Source of the DNA: Lachnospiraceae bacterium
GTDB lineage: Bacteria > Bacillota > Clostridia > Lachnospirales > Lachnospiraceae
Assembly (NCBI GenBank): GCA_014804785.1
Contig: JAAUZD010000030.1
Location: forward strand, 61,723-125,722
Length of the DNA stretch: 64,000 nucleotides
Direction: 5' to 3'
The position numbers and the translations under genes are program-made. Position 1 is the first letter of the stretch, and every line of letters begins with the position of its first letter. Of this stretch, positions 17,682 through 26,477 are shown piece after piece. The notes under the pieces were generated by a model that was not told the origin of the DNA, made no database searches, and was given only the letters and a program-made list of their open reading frames with translations.

Positions 17682-18992
17682 ATGTGGGCATATGAAAGTG
17701 TTTTTTATCAGATTTATCCCTTGGGATTTTGCGGAGCACCGTTTGAGAATGACGGTGTTTTGACAAACCGGATCAAGAAGGTGGAGGAGTGGATTCCTCA
17801 TATTAAGAAGGTGGGAGCAGATGCGATTTACTTCTCACCGGTATTTGAATCTGATACGCATGGTTATAATACAAGGGACTATAAAAAAATTGATACCCGT
17901 CTTGGAACTAATGAGGATTTTAAGAAGGTTTGCCAGAAACTTCATGAAAATGGAATCAAGGTAGTATTGGATGGTGTATTTAATCATGTGGGCAGAGGAT
18001 TTTATCAATTTCAGGACGTGGTGAAGAACAGAGAAAACTCTCCGTACCTTCACTGGTTTAAGATCAGTCTGGATGGCAATTCTAATTATAATGATGGTCT
18101 GTGGTATGAAGGATGGGAAGGAAATTACGATCTTGTCAAACTGAACCTTCAAAATGGTGAAGTGGTTGATCATATCCTGGATGCGGTCAAGTATTGGGTA
18201 GATGAATTCGACATTGACGGTCTGCGTTTGGATGTGGCTTATTGTCTGGATGAGAATTTTGTAAGAAGACTCAGAAGCTTTACAGAAGGGCTTAAGCCTG
18301 ATTTTTATCTGCTTGGAGAGATGCTTCACGGAGATTATAACAGGCTGGTGAATGACAGTATGCTTCATTCCGCCACTAACTATGAGTGTTACAAGGGATT
18401 GTACTCCAGCTTCAATAGTATGAATATGTTTGAAATTGTCCATTCCCTGTTAAGACAGTTCGGACCGGAGAACTGGACCTTGTATAGAGGAAAGCATATG
18501 TTGTCCTTTGTGGATAATCATGATGTGACCAGGGTGGCAAGTATCCTCAGCAATGAGAAACACCTTCCGCTGATTTACGCATTGTGCTTTGGAATGCCCG
18601 GCATTCCATGTGTATATTATGGAAGTGAATGGGGAGCAAGGGCAAACAAGAGTGAAGGAGATCCTGCACTTCGTGCCTGCTTTGAGGAACCGATATTTAA
18701 TGAGTTGTCTGAATGGATCAGTAAACTGGCAAAGGCAAAGAAAGAATCTCCTGCTTTGAACTACGGAGATTTCAGGTCAGTGGTCTTGACAAATAAGCAA
18801 TGTATTTTTGAGAGGAAGACAGAAGATGAAAGGGTATTGGTTGCCATCAACGCAGACAGTGAACCTTTCACGGCACATTTTGATGCAGGATGTGGACAGG
18901 CAGTAGATTTGATCAGCGGTACGACGCATGATTTCGGTGGAGGAAGTGAATTACCACCCTATAGTGCTTATTTCTGGAAAATGGAACGATAA
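17682..18992 (+). CDS. Alpha-amylase family (GH13) glycoside hydrolase
   Basis: A 436-aa TIM-barrel enzyme without signal peptide, so cytoplasmic. All four GH13 regions are visible: DGVFNHVG (about 97-104), GLRLDVAY with nucleophile Asp184, GEM with acid/base Glu213, and FVDNHDVTR with the third Asp near 281. The pattern is closest to neopullulanase/cyclomaltodextrinase or maltogenic types that act on imported maltodextrins, but the N-terminal starch-binding domain of those enzymes is absent. ATG 17682 follows AGGAGG; the track start upstream is unlikely. It has its own terminator. Confidence 0.9.
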   Translation: MWAYESVFYQIYPLGFCGAPFENDGVLTNRIKKVEEWIPHIKKVGADAIYFSPVFESDTHGYNTRDYKKIDTRLGTNEDFKKVCQKLHENGIKVVLDGVFNHVGRGFYQFQDVVKNRENSPYLHWFKISLDGNSNYNDGLWYEGWEGNYDLVKLNLQNGEVVDHILDAVKYWVDEFDIDGLRLDVAYCLDENFVRRLRSFTEGLKPDFYLLGEMLHGDYNRLVNDSMLHSATNYECYKGLYSSFNSMNMFEIVHSLLRQFGPENWTLYRGKHMLSFVDNHDVTRVASILSNEKHLPLIYALCFGMPGIPCVYYGSEWGARANKSEGDPALRACFEEPIFNELSEWISKLAKAKKESPALNYGDFRSVVLTNKQCIFERKTEDERVLVAINADSEPFTAHFDAGCGQAVDLISGTTHDFGGGSELPPYSAYFWKMER

Positions 18993-19004
18993 CTTCAATA
19001 GGAA

Positions 19005-19038
19005 AGGCGTGTATCAATAAATGATATGCGCTTTTTTT
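19005..19038 (+). terminator. Rho-independent terminator after the GH13 gene
   Basis: GCGTGTATCA and TGATATGCGC pair across a 5-nt loop, with seven Ts following. Confidence 0.85.
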
Positions 19039-19056
19039 GTGAGACGAAAAAAAATA

Positions 19057-19119
19057 TGTAAAGTTAGCTTGACAAATAATGTAAAGCTGGCTATACTAAA
19101 AATGTAAAGCATGCTAGAC
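19057..19119 (+). promoter_or_regulatory. SigA promoter overlapped by three 17-bp operator repeats
   Basis: TTGACA (19069-19074) and TATACT (19092-19097) are 17 nt apart. Three copies of TGTAAAG(T/C)NNGCT(T/A)NAC lie at 19057, 19080 and 19103, exactly 23 bp apart, covering -35, -10 and the transcript start. Each copy is itself a weak dyad centred on AGCNNGCT. The XRE regulator encoded just downstream is the obvious binder, implying autoregulation (inference). Confidence 0.85.
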
Positions 19120-19174
19120 AATATAAAATGACATCTGATAAAAAATAAATAGGCAGATGGAAGAAAGGAATGAA

Positions 19175-19387
19175 ATGATGCAGACAAAGATTATGCAGTA
19201 TAGGAAAGAAAAAAAAGTCACCCAAGAAGAACTTGCTGAAGCAGTCAATGTTACAAGGCAGACCATCATTTCGCTGGAGAATGGAAAATATAAGGCATCG
19301 CTGGTATTGGCTCACAAAATTTCCCAGTTTTTTGGCGTGACAATTGAAGAAATGTTTCTGTTTGATAAGGAGGATGAAAATTTATGA
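19175..19387 (+). CDS. XRE-family (Cro/CI-type) transcriptional regulator
   Basis: 70 aa, almost entirely one helix-turn-helix: KIMQYRKEKKVTQEELAEAVNVTRQTIISLENGKYKASLVLAHKISQFFGVTIEEMF. This small type (YgzD-like) is normally paired with a membrane protein, as here. It starts at ATG 19175 or 19178, with AAAGGAA upstream; the stop overlaps the next start by 4 nt. Three operator-like repeats lie over its promoter. Confidence 0.92.
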   Translation: MMQTKIMQYRKEKKVTQEELAEAVNVTRQTIISLENGKYKASLVLAHKISQFFGVTIEEMFLFDKEDENL

Positions 19388-19869
19388 AAATCAAAGGTTT
19401 TTTATGTGGAACTACAGCAACGACAAATGAAGAATACAGAAAAGAATTAAAGAGAAGAAATATCTGGATGATGGTGCTTATCCTGGCAGGGATCTTGATA
19501 TCGGGGACAGCAATCTATGCAGAGCAATTGCAAAAAACGGCGCTTTCGGAAGAGATTCTTGCTGTATATACTGGATTTGGTGTGGGGATTGCAGTGGCAG
19601 GAATCATACTTTTGATTAAAAGCATGATTTTGATGGGAAATGAAGAAAAACTGAAGCTGGATCGCTTGGAAAATGCAGATGAGAGACTGAAAGAAATCAG
19701 AGGCAAGGCTGTCCATGTAACACTTGTAGTCATGCTGCTTGTGATTGTTGTGGGGGGAATGATATACAGTATGTTCGAACCGGTTATGATTAAGGCGATG
19801 ATATTTTTGCTTGATGTAATTGCTTTTTCTTATATAGTTGCATTTTCTTATTATAAAAGAAAAATGTAA
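19384..19869 (+). CDS. Integral membrane protein partnered with the XRE regulator
   Basis: 161 aa. It has a polar N-terminus (FLCGTTATTNEEYRKELKRR), then four hydrophobic segments in two pairs separated by a charged helix (NEEKLKLDRLENADERLKEIRGK). Small XRE-plus-membrane-protein pairs are frequent in Firmicutes, but I do not recognise a named family with confidence. It is translationally coupled to the regulator, so the regulator may report on the state of this membrane protein; that is speculation. Confidence 0.65.
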   Translation: MKIKGFLCGTTATTNEEYRKELKRRNIWMMVLILAGILISGTAIYAEQLQKTALSEEILAVYTGFGVGIAVAGIILLIKSMILMGNEEKLKLDRLENADERLKEIRGKAVHVTLVVMLLVIVVGGMIYSMFEPVMIKAMIFLLDVIAFSYIVAFSYYKRKM

Positions 19870-20050
19870 GCTATCTTAATAGTTTAGATATCTGTTGTTT
19901 TTGCTATACCATGGTAATTGTTTGACTACAAAGGAGGAAGACGATTATCATGGTATATTTTTTATGAAATCTCTTTTTCCTTTTTTAGGAATGCAAAAGA
20001 GGATGGAACAGAGGGCACGGTTATGTGGTGATAGATTTTTTGAATATATA

Positions 20051-20119
20051 TTGACAAATAATATTATATGTCATATAGTATGTATAACAAAAATAATACT
20101 ATATGACATATAATATTAT
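20051..20119 (+). promoter_or_regulatory. Promoter embedded in a 24-bp perfect inverted repeat (PadR operator candidate)
   Basis: TTGACA (20051-20056), 17 nt, then TATAGT (20074-20079). A perfect inverted repeat with 24-nt arms (20058-20081 and 20096-20119), 14 nt apart, covers the spacer, the -10 and the start region. The arms contain ATGTCATATAGTAT and its complement, the ATGT/ACAT and AGTAT/ATACT elements known from PadR-family operators. The PadR gene at 20277 is the next gene. The rest of the 19870-20276 gap is a leader of about 150 nt; the 72-codon ORF at 19895 overlaps the operator and is rejected. Confidence 0.8.
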
Positions 20120-20276
20120 AAAATGAAAGGCTACTGAAGTAAAGTATACTGGTGCGATGTCGCAGACATGGTCTGAGTATACGGGAACAGAGAGGGCTTG
20201 AGTCATTCTGTAACCGGGTTTCAGTTTGTCTGGTTGGCAATCTGTGATCTGGAGGGAATAGAAAGGAGATGCGGTT

Positions 20277-20600
20277 ATGGTTTTTAATACGGGAGCGGCG
20301 CTTTTAGATGCTATTGTGTTAGCGGTGGTATCCAGGGAGCCGGAGGGGGCTTATGGATATAAGATTACTCAGGACGTAAGGCAGGTTATTGAACTTTCGG
20401 AATCCACTTTATATCCGGTGCTTCGGAGGCTGCAGAAGGATGAATGTCTTGAAGTCTATGATATGGAATGTGCAGGCAGGAACAGGAGATATTATAAGGC
20501 AACGGAAAAGGGACGGCTGCAGCTGAATTTGTATGAAGGCGAATGGAAAAAATATTCTGCAAGGATTAACAGTATATTTGAGGGAGGAATGAAGATATGA
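20277..20600 (+). CDS. PadR-family transcriptional regulator
   Basis: A 107-aa winged-helix protein: LDAIVLAVVSREPEGAYGYKITQDVRQVIELSESTLYPVLRRLQKDECLEVY then the wing RNRRYYKATEKGR. It is preceded by AAAGGAGATG. It heads a four-gene operon with overlapping genes (PadR - DUF1700 - DUF4097 - small membrane protein), a standard Firmicute arrangement. PadR proteins repress their own operon and respond to small lipophilic compounds. Confidence 0.93.
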   Translation: MVFNTGAALLDAIVLAVVSREPEGAYGYKITQDVRQVIELSESTLYPVLRRLQKDECLEVYDMECAGRNRRYYKATEKGRLQLNLYEGEWKKYSARINSIFEGGMKI

Positions 20601-21373
20601 GCAGATGGGAATTTATGAGACAGCTGGAAGAATTGCTCTTCGACATCTCACCTAATGAGAGGGAGGAAGCGCTTCAATATTATAATGATTATTTCAATGA
20701 TGCGGGAAGGGAAAATGAAAAGGAAGTTATAAAGGCGCTTGGTTCGCCCCAGCAGGTTGCCAGGATTGTAAAGGATGGTTTAAATGAAAATGCATGTCAG
20801 GGGGAATTCACGGAAACCGGATTTACAAGCACGAAGGCATCCTCGCAGAATGCCATTATCAAGAGGCAGCAAGAGACTTCAGGTAAAGAAAACCGCGCCG
20901 AAAGAGAAGCACATGATGGAAGAGTAAATTCAGGAGAGGCGAATGAAGTGGGCAGTGAGCACAACAGCACGGTGTCAGAAAAAAAGGAAACCATGCCTAC
21001 TTGGGCAGTTGTTCTGATTGTAATAGCTTGTATATTACTGTCACCGGCGATTGTAGCAGCCGTGTTCGCCGCGGGCGGGACGCTGCTTGGAATCATTTCC
21101 GCAATTTTTGGAGTCATTCTGGGATTTGGAGTGGCGACAATAATCTTTTACGTAGTGGCTGCGGCGCTTTTTGTAGCGGGGGTTGGATGTATTCTGGTAC
21201 ATCCTGCCGCAGGAATCGGACTTTTAGGAGGCGGTTGTATCTGCATGGCGCTTGGTATTTTATCTATGCTGCTGGTAGGTTTTCTTGCAGGAAAATGTGT
21301 TCCGGGCATTTGCCAGGGAATCGCTTATATATTTAGGAAGTTATTTGGGGGTAAAGGAGGTGCTAATGTATGA
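20597..21373 (+). CDS. DUF1700/HAAS-domain membrane protein
   Basis: 258 aa. Residues 1-65 are the HAAS/DUF1700 helical module (EFMRQLEELLFDISPNEREEALQYYNDYFNDAG...EVIKALGSPQQVARIV), which is thought to interact with PadR. A polar linker of about 70 residues follows, then strongly hydrophobic, glycine-rich segments to the C-terminus. The start overlaps the PadR stop and its end overlaps the next start by 4 nt. Confidence 0.88.
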   Translation: MSRWEFMRQLEELLFDISPNEREEALQYYNDYFNDAGRENEKEVIKALGSPQQVARIVKDGLNENACQGEFTETGFTSTKASSQNAIIKRQQETSGKENRAEREAHDGRVNSGEANEVGSEHNSTVSEKKETMPTWAVVLIVIACILLSPAIVAAVFAAGGTLLGIISAIFGVILGFGVATIIFYVVAAALFVAGVGCILVHPAAGIGLLGGGCICMALGILSMLLVGFLAGKCVPGICQGIAYIFRKLFGGKGGANV

Positions 21374-22323
21374 GTAAATTTGTAAAATCCAGCCTTATTG
21401 TAGCCGGTGTTTTTGCAGCACTGGGGGTGGTATTTTGTCTGGTCAGTGCCATCTTAGGAGGAAAAAGCTTGATTTATTATGCCAGGAATGTGGAAGGAAA
21501 GAGCCGATATGTAGAGGACGTTCTGGAGGACTTTGTATACAGAATCGATGGATGGCATATTTCATGGAGGGATAGAAACCCTGAGGAACTTACCGTTAAT
21601 GACCATATGGAAACGACAGCGGAACAGGTGGAGCATCAGCCCATAGAAGGAATTAAAAATCTCAATCTGATGCTGGGAGCAGGGAGCTTCGTCATCAGGG
21701 AGAAGGATACGGACGACGGAATGATTGATATCTATATACAAGGAAAGGGCGGATGTGATTACGCGAAAAAAGGCGATACCCTGTATGTGGAGGGATTTAA
21801 AGGCATTAAGACGATAGAAACGGATCTTTCTGAAAATGTCATCACTCTGGTCATTCCGGCAGGAACAAGTATGGAAGAAGTAGACATAGAGGTAGGGGCA
21901 GGTGTAATGGAGATCGTCTCTTTAAAAGCAAAGGAGATAGATGCGCTCATTGGTGCAGGCGAATTACGCATAGACCAGGCACAGGCACAAGACTTATCGG
22001 CAGAGATCGGAGTGGGAAGATTTGAGGCGAATAACATGGATGTAGAAGAAGCTTCTCTCACGCTCAGCTTGGGAGAATGTATCTATGAAGGAGCGATTTC
22101 TGGCAATCTGGATATTGAATGTGATATGGGAAATATGGAGATTTCCTTAAGTGGCCATGAGGATGATTATAATTACGAGATTGAATGCGGAGCCGGCAAT
22201 ATTGAAATTGGAGGAGTAAGTTACGCCGCCCTTGCATCAGAAAGACACATCAATAACGGCTGCCACAGAGATATTGAGATAGAATGCAACATGGGAAACA
22301 TTGAAATTCAATTTAAAGAATAG
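21370..22323 (+). CDS. DUF4097-family beta-repeat protein
   Basis: 317 aa: an N-terminal membrane anchor (SLIVAGVFAALGVVFCLVSAIL) and then a right-handed beta-strand repeat region rich in GAG and IEVGAGVMEI/IECDMGNMEI-type repeats at about 20-residue spacing, typical of DUF4097 (putative adhesin-like). Its usual partner is the DUF1700 protein, as here. It faces outside the membrane by topology. The biochemical role is unknown. Confidence 0.88.
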   Translation: MSKFVKSSLIVAGVFAALGVVFCLVSAILGGKSLIYYARNVEGKSRYVEDVLEDFVYRIDGWHISWRDRNPEELTVNDHMETTAEQVEHQPIEGIKNLNLMLGAGSFVIREKDTDDGMIDIYIQGKGGCDYAKKGDTLYVEGFKGIKTIETDLSENVITLVIPAGTSMEEVDIEVGAGVMEIVSLKAKEIDALIGAGELRIDQAQAQDLSAEIGVGRFEANNMDVEEASLTLSLGECIYEGAISGNLDIECDMGNMEISLSGHEDDYNYEIECGAGNIEIGGVSYAALASERHINNGCHRDIEIECNMGNIEIQFKE

Positions 22324-22334
22324 GGGGATAAATT

Positions 22335-22577
22335 ATGATTACATTGACGTTGCTGGCAGTATTTTTCATCATTTTCCTGATAATAGGTTTGAGCTTCCAT
22401 TTAGTGGGCGGAATACTAAAACTTGCCTTCAAGCTGATATTCTGCCTTCCCTGCGCAATCCTATGCGCCGTCATTGGAGCCGTCCTGTGCTGTACATTGA
22501 TTTTCATTCCTCTTGGCATAGGCTGCTTTAAATTAGTAGGTTTTCTTCTGAATCCATTCAAACTATGTATGGTGTAA
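22335..22577 (+). CDS. Small hydrophobic membrane protein, last gene of the PadR operon
   Basis: 80 aa, nearly all hydrophobic, with two or three membrane segments and several cysteines (FCLPCAILCAVIGAVLCC). It lies 11 nt after the DUF4097 gene, with AGGGGGATAA before its ATG. I do not recognise a family. Its position at the end of the DUF1700/DUF4097 operon suggests a shared membrane role. Confidence 0.65.
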   Translation: MITLTLLAVFFIIFLIIGLSFHLVGGILKLAFKLIFCLPCAILCAVIGAVLCCTLIFIPLGIGCFKLVGFLLNPFKLCMV

Positions 22578-22686
22578 ATACAGAGTGGATAATATTTTTA
22601 ACCTTCAGACTCTTGTGATTAAAGGTATAGAGGAGTTTGACATGGATAAGCAAGCAAACGCATAGATTAAAATTTTGGAGATACAT

Positions 22687-23715
22687 ATGGATTTGTATGG
22701 TAGTAAAGGGAATGATAGAAAAAATGGAAATAAAAGAAAAAATGCTATTACACCTATCAATATTGTTATAATGATATTAACGGCAATTCTGGTGATATCT
22801 GCTGGAATTTATTTGAATGGCAGATGGACTCAAATGTTATTGCAGAAGGAAGAGGCAAGAATGGCAGCAAGTAATAATGCCGGTTATTTTTCTGTTGGTG
22901 GATTTGTCCAGATAATCCTTGGTTGTATATTGTTTTATGCCTTTTGCAAGGGACTAAAATATAAAAAAGCAAAAGAAAAAGAATATGATGAGAAGGTGAT
23001 AAAGAGGGCAGTCGCAGAAGTGCTTCCCAATGCTGAGTTTATTCGAAATGAATGTATTGATGCAGACATATTATATAAATATGGAATCATACCCACTTAT
23101 GATCGACGCGAAAAGAGGGGAATGATTCGTTATCAAAAAGATAAAAAAGACTATTGTTTTTCTAATATACACCTCCTTGGAAGACGGACAGATAAAGACG
23201 ACCGTACATATTATGAAACGATTTATATGGGGCAGGCGTATACAGGATATTATAAAACAAGATTATCGGGAACTGTACGAATATTTGCGACTAAAATAAT
23301 GGCAGTGATTAAAAAGGAAACAAATGCGGGATATGCATCAAAAAGACCGGAAGAAACCAAGATTGAAACAGAAAATATAAAATTTAATGATAATTTCGAC
23401 GTTTATGCTACAAGCGAGCAAGATGCTTTCTTTTTACTTAGTCCTTTGGTAATGGAACAGCTGCTTGAAATGAAGAAAAAGTATAAGCAGATAGGTGTGT
23501 ATATTAGCGGAAATCAAGTAGTAATAGCTTTAAGTACCAATGAGATTATGTTTCCTGAAAGTATATATACTAAGCAGGGTGAAGCAGACTCTCTGGCGAT
23601 TTCTAAAGCGGAAGTAAGAAAAATGCTTAGAATGGCGGAACTCTTAGAAGATTCCATAAATGGGAGCATTCAAAATAATTTTACACAATTACGGAGGGAA
23701 ATATGGGATTCATAA
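22687..23715 (+). CDS. DUF3137-family membrane protein
   Basis: 342 aa with two hydrophobic segments near residues 20-45 and 70-95, then a cytoplasmic alpha/beta domain (RRTDKDDRTYYETIYMGQAYTGYYKTRLSGTVRIFA) typical of DUF3137. These genes are found with lemA, as here, where the start of lemA overlaps by 13 nt. ATG 22687 follows TTGGAG; the track's TTG start is not used. The function of the family is not established. Confidence 0.78.
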   Translation: MDLYGSKGNDRKNGNKRKNAITPINIVIMILTAILVISAGIYLNGRWTQMLLQKEEARMAASNNAGYFSVGGFVQIILGCILFYAFCKGLKYKKAKEKEYDEKVIKRAVAEVLPNAEFIRNECIDADILYKYGIIPTYDRREKRGMIRYQKDKKDYCFSNIHLLGRRTDKDDRTYYETIYMGQAYTGYYKTRLSGTVRIFATKIMAVIKKETNAGYASKRPEETKIETENIKFNDNFDVYATSEQDAFFLLSPLVMEQLLEMKKKYKQIGVYISGNQVVIALSTNEIMFPESIYTKQGEADSLAISKAEVRKMLRMAELLEDSINGSIQNNFTQLRREIWDS

Positions 23716-24245
23716 TAATACTAATTGTAATACTCGTTCTTTTCATCATATGGGCGGTTTCTACCAGAAACAGAATTAAAATGATGGAAGTGAAAATTGA
23801 TGAGGCAAAATCAGGAATTGATATAGCTTTAGTAAAAAGATATGATATTTTGACGGAATCCTTGAACGTTGCAAAAGGCTATGCAGCGCATGAAAAGCAA
23901 TTAATGATTCAGCTGAGTGAAGCCCGTACCGGAATGAGCCTGAAACAGACGCAGGAAGTCATGGAAAATCAGGAAAAGGTTTTGGAAAGGCTTAAGATTG
24001 TAGCAGAGGCATATCCACAGTTATATTCCAATGGATTATTTAAAGAGCTTCAAGACCAAATTGCGGTTACCAATGAACATTTAAGTGCTGCAAAACGTGT
24101 TCTGAATTCGAATATTGCACTTTATAACCAAAAGATCGTTGCTTTTCCCTCCAGCATTATTGCAGGCATCATTGGGTGCAAAAAAATAGCATTTTTTATA
24201 GAAACGGATAAAAAGAAGAAACAGGATGTACATATGACTTTTTAA
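23703..24245 (+). CDS. lemA: LemA-family protein
   Basis: 180 aa. One N-terminal membrane helix (GFIIILIVILVLFIIWAV) is followed by a long helical domain: NRIKMMEVKIDEAKSGIDIALVKRYDILTESLNVAKGYAAHE, then AVTNEHLSAAKRVLNSNIALYNQKIVAFPSSI, the LemA core. The usual tail is somewhat altered (GCKKIAFFIETDKKKKQD). It is paired with DUF3137 upstream. LemA proteins have been linked to membrane stress and presentation roles, but the mechanism is unknown. Confidence 0.9.
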   Translation: MGFIIILIVILVLFIIWAVSTRNRIKMMEVKIDEAKSGIDIALVKRYDILTESLNVAKGYAAHEKQLMIQLSEARTGMSLKQTQEVMENQEKVLERLKIVAEAYPQLYSNGLFKELQDQIAVTNEHLSAAKRVLNSNIALYNQKIVAFPSSIIAGIIGCKKIAFFIETDKKKKQDVHMTF

Positions 24246-24313
24246 AAATTGGGAAAGTTGTTTTTATAATGTGTTATCTTCTTACAATTATTATTGAAAT
24301 AGACGGGGAATTA

Positions 24314-24392
24314 ATATGGTTATGATATCTTGGGATTTAAGTGAATTTTTCAGATTAAACTATACAAAGATATCATAACCGTATTTTTTGTA
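24314..24392. terminator. Bidirectional terminator-like hairpin between lemA and the ECF gene
   Basis: GGTTATGATATCTT (24318-24331) and AAGATATCATAACC (24367-24380) are perfect complements around a 35-nt loop, followed by GTATTTTTTG. It lies between convergent genes and could serve both. Confidence 0.65.
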
Positions 24393-24418
24393 ATTATTAC
24401 CAGGCTTCCCACATCAAA

Positions 24419-25018
24419 TCAATTGACATCCTTTTTACCCCCTATGGTGAAAAACAGTCCCGCTTTTTTTAGTGCAGGCCGCAGGGCGAGATAAACAAGG
24501 ACAGAAACAATGGAAGATGTAACTGCATTGATGGAGGTGGAAGCAATATTCCATGCCAGTGTCACATCAGCGGCAGGTTTGCCCAGAATGATGCGTTTAT
24601 AGAAATAGCCGCTTAGCGGATCGAAAATCACATTGAACAAAAGTCCGCCAATGGCAGCAAAGGAAGTCCAGAAAACGATTTTAGAGTGATTCGTTTCTGA
24701 TGTGATTTTACCGATTTTATGGGCAATCAGACCGGTAATAAGACCAATGCATAATTTTAGGAAAAAGGTCTTGGGAGCATATATTACATAGACAGGATCA
24801 AGCAGATCTCCGATGGTCATGCCCACGGCGCCGCCAAGTCCTCCATAAAAACCGCCTAAAATCAGGGCGCCCAGCACGCAGACGGCATTTCCCAAGTGGA
24901 TGGAAGTCGCATCGCCTCCGGGCAGAGGTATTTTAATCTGCAGAAAGGTAAATACCACATAGGATAAGGCTGCCATCAGACCGGTGATAGCGATTTTTTG
25001 TACATTTTGATTTTTCAT
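24419..25018 (-). CDS. ECF transporter S component
   Basis: A 199-aa membrane protein with six hydrophobic segments. The N-terminal IAITGLMAALSYVVFTF holds the small-residue pattern (AxxxA-like) that contacts EcfT, and GDATSIHLGNAVCVLGALILGGFYGGLGGAVGMTIGDLLD is the substrate-side loop pattern shared by vitamin-binding S components. The vitamin cannot be assigned; no riboswitch was seen upstream. It would use the shared EcfAA'T module encoded elsewhere. ATG 25018 follows AGGAGG. Confidence 0.82.
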   Translation of the reverse strand: MKNQNVQKIAITGLMAALSYVVFTFLQIKIPLPGGDATSIHLGNAVCVLGALILGGFYGGLGGAVGMTIGDLLDPVYVIYAPKTFFLKLCIGLITGLIAHKIGKITSETNHSKIVFWTSFAAIGGLLFNVIFDPLSGYFYKRIILGKPAADVTLAWNIASTSINAVTSSIVSVLVYLALRPALKKAGLFFTIGGKKDVN

Positions 25019-25169
25019 AAGTAATGTCCTCCTCATATGATTGTTGTATCTTATTATATGCATATGTGGCATTATAAAAAGTGCCAAATTAAAACTTTAT
25101 AACCATACCAGTTGAAAGGAAGAGGATGATGGTGTACAATGTGTAGAATGCAGAGGAGGAAGATATAGA

Positions 25170-25895
25170 ATGAAGACCGACGTACAGAACATAAGAGGAA
25201 TAAGTGGGAGTACATTGAAAATCATAGCGGTACTGTCCATGCTGACTGACCATATAGCAGCAGCTTTGCTTGTACAGGAGTTGAGGTTTCACTACACGGA
25301 GCAGCTTTATCAGATTTTCTATATTATGCGTTACATTATCGGAAGACTGGCTTTCCCAATTTATTGTTTTCTTTTAGTGGAAGGATTTGGCAGGACGAAA
25401 AGCAGGATGCGCTATGTGGGACGGATTTTTCTTTTTGCGCTTATATCTGAGATTCCATTTGATTTGGCATTTAGCGGCAGCATGGTGGATGCTGCACATC
25501 AGAATGTGTTCTTTACGCTTTTGATAGGGCTATTGATGATGTGGGTGATGGCAGAAATTGAAAAAAGGAATATCCCACTGGGACTTAAACTGGCAGGCTA
25601 TCTGGCGGCAGCTGTCCTATTTGCAGCCGTAGCAGAAATATTTTCCGTCGATTATGGGGCGAGAGGCATTGCTGCCATCGCACTGCTGTACCTTTTCAGA
25701 AAAAACAAGGTGGAACAGATGATAGCCGGATGCATAGCATTTTTATGGGAAGTCACTGCGCCGCTGGCATTTCTCTTTACTATCTTTTATAATGGAAAGA
25801 GAGGGCTTAAGATGAAATATGTTTTTTATGTTTTTTATCCTCTCCACTTGTTGATCTTATACTTGCTGTCTATTGTGATCTTTTATAAAAAATGA
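25170..25895 (+). CDS. TraX-family membrane protein
   Basis: 241 aa, about eight hydrophobic segments. GSTLKIIAVLSMLTDHIAAAL, then GRLAFPIYCFLLVEGFGRT and LISEIPFDLAFSGSMVDAAHQNVFFTLLIGL are the TraX hallmarks. TraX acetylates F-pilin in E. coli, but chromosomal Firmicute homologues act on unknown substrates. No conjugation genes are close. It starts at ATG 25170 with GGAGGAAG upstream. Confidence 0.9.
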   Translation: MKTDVQNIRGISGSTLKIIAVLSMLTDHIAAALLVQELRFHYTEQLYQIFYIMRYIIGRLAFPIYCFLLVEGFGRTKSRMRYVGRIFLFALISEIPFDLAFSGSMVDAAHQNVFFTLLIGLLMMWVMAEIEKRNIPLGLKLAGYLAAAVLFAAVAEIFSVDYGARGIAAIALLYLFRKNKVEQMIAGCIAFLWEVTAPLAFLFTIFYNGKRGLKMKYVFYVFYPLHLLILYLLSIVIFYKK

Positions 25896-25903
25896 AATCC
25901 CTG

Positions 25904-25953
25904 TTGACATATCCTGGCAGGGAATCATATAATACAGATTGTTAACTAGTTAA
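25904..25953 (+). promoter_or_regulatory. SigA promoter with MarR-type operator
   Basis: TTGACA (25904-25909), 18 nt, TATAAT (25928-25933). Just downstream is the perfect palindrome TTAACTAGTTAA (25942-25953), followed by another TTAATTATTTAATAA dyad. Placement over the transcript start suggests autorepression by the MarR gene that follows. Confidence 0.82.
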
Positions 25954-25998
25954 ATATTAATTATTTAATAATTGTAACACGATACAGGGGGCGTGGAA

Positions 25999-26460
25999 AT
26001 GGAAAAGGAGATACAGCACCAGATTATTGATCTTTTTCGTCAGATGGATCAAGCCTTAAAGCGCGTGATCAGCAGGAAGGTTGCGGACACAGGAATCTAT
26101 AGAAGTCAGCACAGGCTTCTGATGTTTCTAGGGAAGCATCTTGAATGTTCCCAGACGGAACTTGCGGAAAAAATGGACATTTCACCCGCTGCCGTGGCAG
26201 TTTCACTGAAAAAACTGGAAAAAGGAGGATATATCAACAGGCAGTGTAATGCTGATGATAACCGTGCTAATCAGGTGGAGGTGACGGATAAGGGGAAAAG
26301 GGCGATTGATGTCAGTATTTGTTATTTTCAAGAGATAGAAGCTGCCATGTTCAAAAATTTTTCCTCATTGGAGATGGAGGAACTCAGGCATTATTTAGAA
26401 AGGATCATTCAAAATGGCGAGGATTATTATCAAAGCCTTTTAAGTGAGCCAAAGGAATGA
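25999..26460 (+). CDS. MarR-family transcriptional regulator
   Basis: A 153-aa winged-helix regulator: YRSQHRLLMFLGKHLECSQTELAEKMDISPAAVAVSLKKLEKGGYINRQCNADDNRANQVEVTDKG is the complete MarR DNA-binding domain, with DDNRANQ as the wing. ATG 25999 is preceded by AGGGGGCG. It is first in an operon with two ABC exporter halves, an arrangement in which MarR proteins repress multidrug export until ligand is bound. Confidence 0.93.
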   Translation: MEKEIQHQIIDLFRQMDQALKRVISRKVADTGIYRSQHRLLMFLGKHLECSQTELAEKMDISPAAVAVSLKKLEKGGYINRQCNADDNRANQVEVTDKGKRAIDVSICYFQEIEAAMFKNFSSLEMEELRHYLERIIQNGEDYYQSLLSEPKE

Positions 26461-26477
26461 TGGAACAGGAGGAGAGT

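Noticed and set aside
19895-20113. 72-codon ORF between the XRE membrane partner and padR
   Set aside because: Its last third is the promoter and inverted repeat of the padR operon, and the reading frame has no recognisable pattern.
24419-25087. Riboswitch ahead of the ECF S component
   Set aside because: The upstream region is too short and shows no known vitamin-riboswitch motif by eye.
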